From Megalonaias nervosa (Eukaryota; Mollusca; Bivalvia; Unionida; Unionidae): a stretch of DNA of 64,000 nucleotides. Positions 9,757 through 18,846 of the stretch are shown here, piece by piece; position 1 is the stretch's first letter; each line of letters begins with the position of its first letter. The stretch is taken from assembly GCA_016617855.1 (NCBI GenBank), contig JAECUM010003201.1, positions 1 to 64,000 on the forward strand, written 5' to 3'. The position numbers and the translations under genes are program-made. Under the pieces are notes generated by a model that saw only the letters and a program-made list of their open reading frames with translations, was not told where the DNA came from and searched no databases.

Positions 9757-10118
9757 ATGAAACAGAGAAAAAAAGTTTACAGAAGAAAAATAGTTGGAGG
9801 ATTTTTAGGAAATATATTTACTAAAATTATTCAAAATGCTCCGGGAATAGCGAATAAAGTTGCACCAATTGCACTTGACGCATCAAAAGCTTTTGCAGCT
9901 GGGACTGCAACTGCCGCTGAAACTGCGATGGGACAAAAATAGCTGATAAAATAAAAGGCGCACCGAAGATTGATAATATAAAACAAGTTGTATCAGAAAT
10001 TTCCCCACCAAAAGAAACTCAATACTCAATGATAACAACAACAAAAGAAAAACTTTTATCACCACGAGGAGAGCAAATAATAGAAAAATTAATATCTGAA
10101 ACAACAGCACCACAATAA
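9757..10118 (+). pseudogene. Small basic virion-associated protein candidate, one frameshift
   Basis: The first frame (61 codons, to 9942) starts very basic (MKQRKKVYRRK), then has an amphipathic or hydrophobic helix (IVGGFLGNIFTKIIQNAPG) and an Ala-rich segment. A second frame from about 9942 to the TAA at 10116-10118 supplies a Lys/Glu/Thr-rich tail, so a single frameshift in an A-rich run (~9935-9941) likely splits one ~120-codon gene. The basic head plus amphipathic helix recalls minor core or membrane-lytic capsid proteins such as adenoviral pVI or pX in general layout only; no homology is claimed. It sits directly upstream of the major capsid gene. Confidence 0.5.
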
Positions 10119-10147
10119 TAAAATTTTATAACCTAATAAATAACAAA

Positions 10148-11687
10148 ATGTCTGTTAAAAATTATCTCTATTTAGCAGAACATTATGACACCGACAACAC
10201 AGTAACAGAATTTGAGTATGTTGAATATCTCGACGAAAATTCTAATGAACCAGATAAGGTTGGTGTTAGAACATTTAATACCCGAGACGAGGATGTATTT
10301 CTGCCTCACAAAGCAATGTAAGAAGTACGTATTCAGATTATGACGGTGGCTAAACCACCTGCCGCAACTGTAGCTGGAGCAGAAATAGCACTTATAAATA
10401 ATGGCTAGAGTTTATTTAAAAGCGCTAGATATCAACTGGCTAATCAAACAATGGAAGATATTTCAAGTCACCTACAAGTTGCGAGTACAGTCTTAAATCT
10501 AATTTCGTTCTCCGATGATTACTCTAGATCTACTGCAACTAATATGATGTGGTTTAAAGATACTGGAAATGGTTTAACTGCAGGTGAATTTATTGGAAAA
10601 GCAGCATTAGTCCGTGGCGCTGATGCAGCTGCAGATATTGTAATTGTAAGAAATTTTCTTATTACTAACGCTACTGCGCTAGGTATAGTCACACCAGATG
10701 GAAGCGATAACGCAGACGCTGTAAGAGTTTCACTTACTGCTGTTTGTATTAATTTTGGTATAACACCACCAGCTGGAGCTGCTGACGGCGTTGCAATGTT
10801 AGATTTAATTAATAATGCAGTCGGCTTCCGAAATTTACGTTACAATGAGGGTCATGCAAAAAGAAATGCACTTGCGGCAGAATCACGTTAAATTACAATG
10901 ATGCTGCCGTTAAGTACAATATTTGGATTTTGCAGGGACTATAATAAAGTATTTCGCAGAGTTAAACATACACTGATCCTGGATCAGGCAGAACAAAATG
11001 ACTGCCTTCTTCGAGCTGGTGGAGTTGATGTGCAATTTGTTATAAACAATCTTGCGCTGTGGATGCCACGAATAACGCCATCAATCATAAAAACGGCAGA
11101 ATTAAACAGTATACTTGATAAACACATAAACAGAATTTATTTTCAGCAACATAAAATATATCAAACAGCAGTTCCAAATACCACCGACTACACATGGCGC
11201 ATTACAACAACATTAAATGACCAACTGTCGCGGCAATTGTTTGTTGTTTTTTCAGCAGCAAGCGCGACGTGGTAACGAACAACAAAATAATACAATATTT
11301 GATAACGCTGATGTTAGACGAATATACGCCAGACTAAATTCAAAGCGATATCCAGAACGAGCGATAGAATGCAATTTTGCAGATGATGCTAATAAAAATA
11401 ATACTACACCGTACATGTATCTACTCGACGCAGTGTAAAAATATCAGGATGTTGGAGACGGATCTCAGATATCAGTAGAGGAATTTCGTACACTTTATCC
11501 GATATTTTATTTTGATGTTAGTAAACACAGCGAGCGAGCTGTCAAGTCGACAGCTGATATTGAAATTACCTGGACACTCGGAGTACCTCCAGCTCCAGCT
11601 AATGCGTTGTACGTGTATGCGCTAGTGATCAGCGACAGATTTGTTACAATTGTCTCTGTTGGAGGTAAAATGTCAGTACAAGTTTAA
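10148..11687 (+). pseudogene. Major capsid protein (double jelly-roll, hexon-like), broken
   Basis: About 513 codons, a normal length for Polinton major capsid proteins. Characteristic stretches are visible: FSDDYSRSTATNMMWFKDTG about a third of the way in, LSTIFGFCRDYNKV and NNLALWMPRITPS in the middle, and an ITWTLGVPP segment near the end. Intact homologues build the pseudo-hexagonal capsid shell. Breaks: in-frame nonsense codons at 10319-10321, 10406-10408, 10889-10891 and 11436-11438, and one frame change between about 11250 and 11275. Before that shift all pieces share one frame, so decay is mainly by point mutation. It is the longest gene of the element, flanked by two small-protein genes. 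Confidence 0.8.
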
Positions 11688-11696
11688 TCAATAACC

Positions 11697-11704
11697 TTGA
11701 TATA
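11697..11704 (+). promoter_or_regulatory. TTGATATA start-proximal motif
   Basis: Directly abuts the ATG at 11705, ten bases after the major capsid stop codon. Confidence 0.5.
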
Positions 11705-12109
11705 ATGACAAAATATATTCTAAAGGAAGTTTATTTGACTGATGGTCAAGTTAAAAAATTAGCAGCTGCTGTTGCTAAACAACAACCGGTATCATTAAAA
11801 ATAAAATATGGTGACCAAGGTACTTTAACGAAATTAATTTTAACAGAAAAAAAAATAAACAAGTATAATCGCGGCAAACCTTTTGTTTTAGATTTAAGTG
11901 CCACACAAATAACAGCAATGTTAAAACAAGGTAGTTTCTTTGTTCCAGCATTATCTGTTATAGCAAAAACACTAATACCTAAAATTTTGCCAGTACTTGG
12001 TACACTAGGATTAGCAGCAGAGTCCGACGCAGTATTTGGCGCAACGAAACAAGCTGTCTCCCACGGCGATGAAATTGTCCGTGGAAGCGGCATAAAGAAA
12101 ATTGTCTAA
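11705..12109 (+). CDS. Conserved small Polinton protein with hydrophobic C-terminus
   Basis: Intact frame of 134 residues. The N-terminal half is a compact basic domain (LTDGQVKKLAAAVAK, then VSLKIKYG, then ILTEKKINKYNRGKP), followed by a hydrophobic stretch (FVPALSVIAKTLIPKILPVL then GTLGLAAES, ~ residues 79-107) and a polar tail ending GSGIKKIV. I recall proteins of this shape, with a LTxxQxxKL opening and a Gly-rich hydrophobic end, next to the capsid gene in many invertebrate Polinton-like elements; their function is not established. A membrane-interacting minor virion protein is plausible. Placed between major capsid and protease genes; start set by the abutting TTGATATA. Confidence 0.6.
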   Translation: MTKYILKEVYLTDGQVKKLAAAVAKQQPVSLKIKYGDQGTLTKLILTEKKINKYNRGKPFVLDLSATQITAMLKQGSFFVPALSVIAKTLIPKILPVLGTLGLAAESDAVFGATKQAVSHGDEIVRGSGIKKIV

Positions 12110-12127
12110 AGATAAATAAATAATAAT

Positions 12128-12772
12128 ATGCCCAATGCAACGCAGCGACAAGAAAAGACAACAGCAGAAAGAAAACCAACAACGAAAAAAACACAACAAC
12201 AAAAAAAAAGACAACAACGAATAAAAGACACAATCGCAGCAAACAAACAACGGCGGATTTATAGGACCGTTGCTGGCGAGAGTAGCGGGAAGTCTATTGC
12301 CAGATCTACTGGAAATCGGCCGAGGACTAACATTGCCAGAAACTCGTTAAGCAACTTTGATATACTTGATAAGCTAAAAAATATAAACAATTTTCGTAAA
12401 GTTTATTCCAAAGATGAACTCAACACCGAAGGTGTTGCAGCTGGTGGCTCGTGTGTGATAAATATACAAAACTTCAAGGACGGATCCGGCACGCAATGGG
12501 TAGCTGTTTGTAATAACAATTATTTTGGTTCATTTGGACTTCCTCCGAGTGATTTGATCAAACAATATATCAACAAAAAATATAAAATAATAAATTATTC
12601 GTCTAATCAAATTCAACCAGTTGGAACTTCAGATTGTGGATACTATTGTGTGATGTTCATAAAACAAATGTCCCAAGCTAAATTCAATTCTTTAAAATTT
12701 ATTCTACAGTTTGACAAGCAACCTTCTCACGCCAATGATGAGATTGCAATTAATTTTGTATTTACTCGTTGA
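12128..12772 (+). CDS. Adenain-like (Ulp1-fold) maturation protease with altered active site
   Basis: Intact 214-codon frame. The first ~60 residues are rich in Lys, Gln and Arg; the protease domain begins near LSNFDILDKL (~ residue 77). It keeps the family landmarks GTxWVAV, NYFxSFGLPPS and the nucleophile motif SDCGYYCVMF with Cys170. But in GTQWVAV (residue 123, codon 12494-12496) Gln stands where the catalytic His is expected. In NYFGSFG (residue 134) Gly stands where the acidic triad residue is usual. Two of three triad positions are thus lost, so proteolysis is unlikely. The family cleaves capsid precursors during virion maturation. The gene overlaps the TTGATATA motif of the next gene at its stop codon. 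Confidence 0.75.
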   Translation: MPNATQRQEKTTAERKPTTKKTQQQKKRQQRIKDTIAANKQRRIYRTVAGESSGKSIARSTGNRPRTNIARNSLSNFDILDKLKNINNFRKVYSKDELNTEGVAAGGSCVINIQNFKDGSGTQWVAVCNNNYFGSFGLPPSDLIKQYINKKYKIINYSSNQIQPVGTSDCGYYCVMFIKQMSQAKFNSLKFILQFDKQPSHANDEIAINFVFTR

Positions 12773-12776
12773 TATA
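12769..12776 (+). promoter_or_regulatory. TTGATATA start-proximal motif overlapping the protease stop
   Basis: Directly abuts the ATG at 12777 and shares bases with the protease TGA (12770-12772). Confidence 0.5.
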
Positions 12777-13418
12777 ATGTCAACATACTGTCTCAAGTGC
12801 AAAACTAAAACAGAAAATATGAAACAACAGAAGAAAAAAAAATAATAGAATAATGCTGAAAAGTATTTGTGCGATCTGTGGAAGAAGAAAAAGCATGTTT
12901 TTAAAGAAACTATCCGGAGCTGGATGCTCCGACAAGGTTCTTTTATTAGACCACTGAAAAATTTGTCAGTTATAAAATATAAAATGAAACGTAATTGTGA
13001 TTGTTATAGAGATCTCTGTCTGGAGCAAAATAAAATTGTTACATACTGTCAACAATTCAACAACAGAGAAATAATTGGACCAGGTATAGATATACATAAA
13101 TTAATTGGCAAATTTCCGCAACCAGGAGGAGGCTGGACATTACCAGGCCATAAAAATACTGGACCATGCAATCCGCTAGATAAACAACTAGATGGAAACT
13201 TAAATCCATTACCAGGACAGGAGCCTCACAATCGAGTTGATGCAATAGCAATGCGTCATGATATTTGCTATCGTGATAACGAACAAGATAAGCACGACTG
13301 TGATAAAGTAATGCTAGACGAACTTCGTGATATGAAACCTGTAAATATACGAGAGCGTGTTGACTGAAAGCTGGTGCAGGGGTGTTATCAGAGCAAAATA
13401 TAAACTTGGTCTCGGTAT
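12777..13418 (+). pseudogene. Zinc-ribbon plus phospholipase A2 virion protein, broken and truncated
   Basis: The N-terminus (YCLKCKTKT) supplies one CxxC. A second CxxC (ICAICG) lies in another frame from about 12853, so a zinc ribbon with two CxxC knuckles is split by frame changes. The PLA2 core is in the frame open from 12867 to 13367: a Ca-loop-like TGPCNPLDKQLDG, then MRHDICYRDN with the catalytic His-Asp pair (His131-Asp132 of that open frame), then a DKHDCDKVML segment. This is the parvovirus VP1-type secreted-PLA2 fold that breaches endosomes. Breaks: stops at 12843-12848, two frame changes before ~12960, and a TGA at 13365-13367. A basic tail stretch continues in another frame to about 13418, where the LTR-like repeat begins. 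Confidence 0.75.
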
Positions 13419-14404
13419 TGTTACGTATCGGCTCGTTCAAAGTAACACAAAGAAAGAGTGAAGACAACAAGCTTTGTAAATTTTAACAAAAATAATTTAT
13501 TTCCCTAGAAAACACGGTGAAAAGGTAAATAGGCGAAACAAGACTTACGATTTACGAAGAAGATCAAAAAATATGTTCTAAATTTGTGAAAACACATAAG
13601 TCCTGTGAATAAACGGTTCTAAATTGATACAGTTTGAATCTCAGTTCCGTTCCAAGATGGCGGATGATGACGTCAGACGAAGGCTAACACAAAATGTCCA
13701 GAATTTTCACTGTAAAGCACAATTTGTATTGTTCTGTTCCGATTTAGAAATAATTTCATCAAATGTCTTTGTCCAAAGCCAGTAATGTTGTTCTCCAGGG
13801 AAAATAATTATTTAGAAAGTAGATGAAATACAGCTACCACCACTAACAACACACATGTTGTTCCTAACACGTATGAATGAACAAACACCTCTTTCCAGCA
13901 CAGAAATACCTTTTCCTTAAGGTATTATAAACTCTGTAAGATGTTATGATGTGACTCTCAAGTATAACTGACTACGATTATGACCACGACTCTATGACTG
14001 ACTCAATGACTAAATATTTCTTACAGGTAACTGAGCATTTAAAACAAGCTAATGCGTCATTACATGTACACATGCACGAAGAACACGTGTGATTTCGCAA
14101 TCCATCTGGACACCACAAAAGCGTAAACAAGTAATAACGTGGTCACAGCCAATCATTTACATAGCTCTTTCTCACTGTTTACTTGATACGAAAAACCGTC
14201 ATGCAAAAATCGTGCTTACACGAGTCACATTTACGTTTTAAATAAATACGATGTTTCTAACATACTATTAGACCTTGCTAACATAATCATCACCATAATA
14301 ATAATAATAACTTTTAGTGATATAAAAATAAAATAAAAATGAAACAAAGAATTATAAGAATTTAAATTTTAACACATATGTAATTCAACTACAGGGTCGT
14401 AACA
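13419..14404 (-). mobile_element. LTR-like dispersed repeat, copy 2
   Basis: 986 bp with the best-preserved termini of the three copies, TGTTACG at 13419 and CGTAACA ending at 14404. Same orientation as copy 1, so the two stand as direct repeats around the Polinton block. On the minus strand it carries an inverted CCAAT motif, CRE and YY1-like sites, and AATAAA near the end. Flanking pentamers GGTAT and CTCTC do not match, and they do not match the outer flank of copy 1 either. Divergence from copy 1 is large, so the pair is unlikely to be the two LTRs of one recent element. Confidence 0.65.
13652..13675 (-). promoter_or_regulatory. YY1-like and CRE sites in LTR-like copy 2
   Basis: CCAAGATGGCGG (a full YY1-type motif) at 13652-13663 and TGACGTCA at 13668-13675, in the same spacing as in copy 1. 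Confidence 0.5.
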
Positions 14405-15822
14405 CTCTCAAGATTACAACAATAAAGTAATCAATTAACAGCTTGTTGTGTATACATGGTAGCCCTAATCTAATTACATGAACACACATTGCACCTGTTG
14501 CAATGATTGCTGGCACAGTTCAGGTACCCACTAGACTGGTTTCTGTACTGCACATAAGTATCCAAAATGGAATTGTACCTTTCTCTGGTAGAATCATATG
14601 TATGTTAAAGCCAAGTGAGCACTAATTATTGCTAACCCAGACAATATGTTCCCCATTCATAGGTCACATGATTCACTTTGTACATAAAGTTTACAGCTTT
14701 TGATAGAAGTATGGTAAGTAGATGATCTTCATAAGGGTAAGGAGCATACATGGGGTAAATATTAATAATTTACCAGTATTTCAACTTCTTAAATAAAAAC
14801 AATGCATGCATTTCGTCAGCATGATTAAAATTTTCTAAGGCAAAATTTTTTTTTTAAAAGCCCAATGAGCACCACTTAGGATACAGGAGGGACCCAATCT
14901 GAAATGAGAGGGGACTTGGGGTTTGGGCTATCAGATTTTTTTTACCACTGGACACATTGATACACAATCCTGAAAAACTGAGAAATTAATTTTCTGGACA
15001 AAATATTTGGCAAAGTGTATAATTTTCATTAGTATACAAATTATCTGCACAGAGAGAAAAGTAATTAATTTTTAGTGTCTGGATATTTAGGTCAGTGATC
15101 GTACTCCATTTTTAAAAGGGCAAAATCTATGCATACACCCAATACTACTGATAGGTCACAACATTCTTTGTCAAAGGCCTACTACTAAACACAGATCTGC
15201 ATTTTAAAAGAATCATACCTCATCCAAGAAATGTGAAGGATGCATGGAAGAAGAAGAAGAATAGGAAGAAGAAATGAGGTCTGTTAAAATTGAGAAATTT
15301 CTTACGTCTGGTCTATACATACAATAATTGGCAGTAGTTATAATTATAATGTTTACTTTGTGCTTGTACTCATCATGCATTAGATTTTGTATCTAAGCTT
15401 CATTGATATTATAAGTTGTTTTGCTAAGGAAAGAATGGAGAAAAAATTAAGAACTGAGATAGATTGTATGAAAGATTTAACTCCAGGAGCTTCTATAGGT
15501 GGACTATGTATGGGAGCATGAGGTTTTCAGAATACTTGCCCTGCAGATTTTCTGAGTTTCCAAAAACAACAACAACATCAATGATAATAGCCAAATGTTT
15601 GGTAAAATAAGGTGCCCTTTGATCATGTGCTACATGTTTAAAATTACCATTTTAGGTCTTGGGGCAAGCACTGTTTATTTTTTGTCATTGAGATTATGAT
15701 GATTCTTATATGAATTTTGAGGGTGTAGTGGGCTTTTCTCTATTTTGAATATTCATTGATGTTTAAACCATGGATACATTTGAATTTTAACCAAATATCT
15801 AATCAATATCTAATTTCTCTAG
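14405..15822. other. Intron-like sequence, no gene
   Basis: AT-rich sequence between the LTR-like repeat and the first recognisable ENO4 exon. No Polinton polymerase or integrase remnants, no repeats and no RNA genes seen. Confidence 0.5.
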
Positions 15823-15960
15823 CAAACTATTTGCTGACCTTAAGGCAGTTGAAGATGAGAGACTTGCTCGTGAGGCAGCAGAAAAGGCAGCAGCAGGGGA
15901 AGATGTCTCATCAGAAGATAAAAAGCTTGATAGTGCAACCAGCAAACCTAAATCACCCAA
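15823..15960 (+). CDS. ENO4: Enolase 4 exon A (N-terminal linker region)
   Basis: 138 bp between TTTCTCTAG and GTAAGG. It encodes a charged helix (LFADLKAVEDERLAREAAEKAA) and a Lys/Ser-rich linker. This matches the linker that precedes the enolase-type domain of ENO4, a divergent enolase linked in mammals to sperm flagellum assembly and motility. The exon ends after two bases of a codon; the next exon at 29992 begins with exactly one base that completes it, which supports both boundaries. It starts with one base left over from an upstream exon. Earlier exons were not recognised in 1-15822, so they may lie further left, with the virus-like block in an intron between. Confidence 0.75.
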
Positions 15961-16649
15961 GTAAGGGATTTCTGTCTATGTACTTATCTCGTGAAAAACT
16001 GCCCAAGCAAAAAATTTGAAGTTAGACTCAAAACTCTGAAAAGAAAACTCGTATTCAGAGTCTAAATATAATTGAAATATTTAAAATTTTAAAGAGATAC
16101 TGATTGTTGAGTTAATGTCAAAGATTTGTTGATTCAGATCTCACATGGAGTGATGTTATAGGAAAACTAAAGCTTTCAAATTTAAAAATGAGATTAGTTT
16201 TTGAGCTTGGACATTTTAGTGACTTCATTATCTGATCTAAAAGCATATCTGTTAATACTCTCCAACCCCCTTTACAAAAAAGAGCAGATGGTCTTTTTTA
16301 CTCTATGAGAGTATGCCTGATTACATATTATTTAGAATTTAGAAATCATCAGATCATTAATAGCCATGGCTTCTTATTAGCTTAAGATTATCCTTAAGAT
16401 CAAAGCCTTCTCAATAGCTCAAGATTATCTTTAAAATTTCTTTTTGAAAATGTTTCTACTTTATTAGACAAAAGTTTTGGTTATCAGTAAAAGTTTCACA
16501 AAAGTGGATGAAATATAATAAATTTATTACAAAATAATGTTCATGTTATACAATGAAAACTACCTAGTTTTGAAACTTTCAAGAACAGATTGGCTTATGG
16601 TAACTAATTAAAATTAAACAATTGAGAGAGAGCTGGTGAAGTTGGGTGA

Positions 16650-17830
16650 TTTTTCCATTTCTATTTATTGTGACCAAAAGAAGAAAATGGTTTTCTGCAC
16701 AATAATATTAGTTTTACAGACATGGATCCAACTGTATGCCTTGTATTTGGGGTAAGGAAGAACCCCATGAAGTTTGGTATGCCTTGTATTTGGGGTAAGG
16801 AAGAACCCCATGAAGTTTGGTATGACTTGTATTTGGAGTAAGGAAGAACCCCATGAAGTTTGGAATAAAAAGTACAAAGGTTAAGGTCATTGTGACTGAA
16901 AGAAGAAAAATGGTTTCTGCACAGCAACATTAATTTTACATCACAGATCTGGATTAAACTTTGTGGATGGCTTGCACATGGAGTAAAGAAGAATTTTATT
17001 TCTTTTTAGGTCCATCGTTCAAGCTCAAATGGTTTCTGCACAGTAACTTAAATTTTTTCCTCTTAGACTGGACTATACTTCGTAGATGGCTTGCACTTGG
17101 AGTTAGGTAGAAGCCTATTGATCATGGGGTCAAAAAAGGTAAAAGGTCAAGGTCAGTGCTGCAGAAAAATGAAAAATTGTCTCTGCATTTTCTCAACCAT
17201 ATATCCTCACTAAAGGTTGCATGGCTTACACTTTGGGTTAAGAATGAAGCATATTGATATTGGAATCAAAAGGTTAAAGGTCTAGGTCATTGAGACTGAA
17301 AAAGAAAAGTGGTTTTGCATAATAACGTTAATTCAAGACCGTGTACCATGACCAAAGTTTGTTTAGGGTTTTGCATTTAAAGGAAAAGGACTATTTAGGT
17401 GTCAAGACAATATACCATGACCAAAGTTTTTGTATGGTTTTGCAGTTAAAGGAAGAGGCCTTATTATTTTGGGTTGAAAATGTCAAAGAAGTAAGATTAA
17501 TCGGACTTGTAGAAAATTGTGTTCCTCACACTACTTTTGTAAGTAAGTTTCTTGACCAAATTTTGTGGATAGCTTGCATTAGGGGTAAGAAAGAATTTGA
17601 GGTGCAAAGGTCTGATGTCATGGTCATGTTAAATCAAATAAGAAGATAGGGTTTCCTCATGGTAAATTTAGATTGCATACCTTGACAAAAAGTCAAGGTC
17701 ATTGAGGCATATTGGTAAAAAATTTCTAGAGTCAACCTTGCCATTCTTTTACCTATACAGGGGGCTATTAAACATGGGGCAGGGGTATAATGTACCATTC
17801 ATGGTACTTTTATTTGTCCAATTTTTAACG
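16650..17830. repeat. Dispersed element with degenerate ~110-120 bp internal repeats and TCAAGGTCA
   Basis: Repeated units contain GGGGTAAGGAAGA, a TCAAGGTCA core and GAAAGAAGAAAAATGG. The end region (AGAGTCAACCTTGCC to CATGGTACTTTTATT) recurs near 33885-33965, and partly near 26640-26710, so this is a defined dispersed element. A second copy lies at about 32720-33965. Confidence 0.65.
16734..16862. repeat. 43 bp tandem repeat, three copies
   Basis: Three near-identical units beginning GTATGCCTTGTATTTGG, inside the larger TCAAGGTCA element. Confidence 0.85.
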
Positions 17831-18355
17831 AAGGAAGTGACTGAGCATTGTACACTTTCGCAAGAAAATCTTTAATTTTAAAGAAATTGAATGGAGTTGA
17901 TTAGGTGGGGCAAAGTCAATAGGTCATTGACTTTTTTTTCTCATTAGCTTTCTTAGGAATTGTATGCTTGAGATGGCTCAGTTAAAAAATTTTGGTTCAA
18001 ACTGCACTTTTTTTTCTTCAAGTTACAGGTAATGCATAAAAGTTTAAACATAAAGGGAAAATTTAACATGTAAAGGGAAAAATTAGAATGTTATGCTATT
18101 CATTTTTCACATATTTCTTTCTTCTGTTGCAGTGTTTAATATTTGTGCAATGTATTGTTAATCCTGATTTATGCCTATGAGTAGATATTTACGTTTTAAA
18201 TTTGAATAAAACATGAGGTTGAGTTTGAGTATGAAACTTCAGCCAAAACTGTTGTATTATTGTGTATTTTTTATTTAAACTCAACACTTGGATCCCAACA
18301 ACAGGGGCAAGTATGTTACCTTTCTTTCAATATCTTGTCAGAATTTTTTACAGGT

Positions 18356-18570
18356 ACCATATATCCTCACTTATAAGTCAAATTCAGATGCAAACAACAT
18401 AGACTCTGATCTGCTGTCACATAATATTCTGGCAGACCAGGGTCTGTTTTGTTTGTGCTTCTGATTACTCCTAGCAAACTGCATAGATCCAGATCTGCAA
18501 GTGCATTATGTGACAGCAGATCTGGGTCTATGTAGAGTACAGTTGGACTTATAAATAAGTATAGATGGTA
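18356..18570. mobile_element. Double-hairpin foldback element, copy 1
   Basis: ~215 bp with inverted ends (ACCATATATCCTC and its near complement ATAGATGGT). Each half contains its own hairpin built from CTGATCTGCTGTCAC-type and GGCAGACCAGGGTCT-type arms. No coding capacity. One of seven copies in the window. Confidence 0.75.
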
Positions 18571-18786
18571 GATTCAATAACCAAGGGGAGACCATGAATT
18601 TGTACTAAAACAATTAATTTCTAACATTACAGTTGTAAGCAACATCAACGAAATCAAATAATAAAACATCTAATTTGAGTGACTTCTATAATGGCTACAC
18701 CAAAGATTTATCATCAGGGTATTTTGGAATGGTTGACTGGATTTTAAAATGTTGAGACAGTTTCTTGGAAGGATGTCCTGTTCAAG

Positions 18787-18790
<4 letters not shown>

Positions 18791-18824
<34 letters not shown>

Positions 18825-18846
18825 AAGAGAGAGAGAGAGAGAGAGA
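18791..18846. repeat. (GA)n microsatellite
   Basis: ~56 bp of nearly pure GA repeat with two AAAGA interruptions. Confidence 0.95.

Larger units (their letters stand above)
3941..13418. mobile_element. Decayed Polinton/adintovirus-like element (virion module)
   Basis: The block has a divergent layout: four genes on the minus strand (3941-7068) and nine on the plus strand (7116-13418), packed with gaps of mostly under 100 bp and no introns. The plus-strand order (packaging ATPase, penton-like minor capsid, double-jelly-roll major capsid, adenain-like protease, PLA2) is that of Polintons/Mavericks and adintoviruses. Hallmark replication genes, the protein-primed family B polymerase and the rve integrase, are not found in the block or nearby. 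Terminal inverted repeats and a target-site duplication were not found. At least seven genes are broken. The right edge is truncated by an LTR-like repeat; the left edge lies somewhere in 3364-3940. Confidence 0.85.

Noticed and set aside
10148..11687. Stop codons in the capsid gene as recoding or an alternative genetic code
   Set aside because: TAA and TAG also end genes normally in the same element, TGA appears too, and frameshifts accompany them. Ordinary decay explains the pattern.
11979..12250. Minus-strand ORFs rich in Phe, Leu and Val opposite the protease gene start
   Set aside because: They are shadows of the Lys/Gln-rich coding region on the plus strand.
2421..14404. A single LTR retrovirus or retrotransposon with a 10 kb interior
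   Set aside because: The interior has Polinton genes and no gag-pol, the two flanking repeats differ strongly, no tRNA primer site follows the left copy, and outer flanks do not match.
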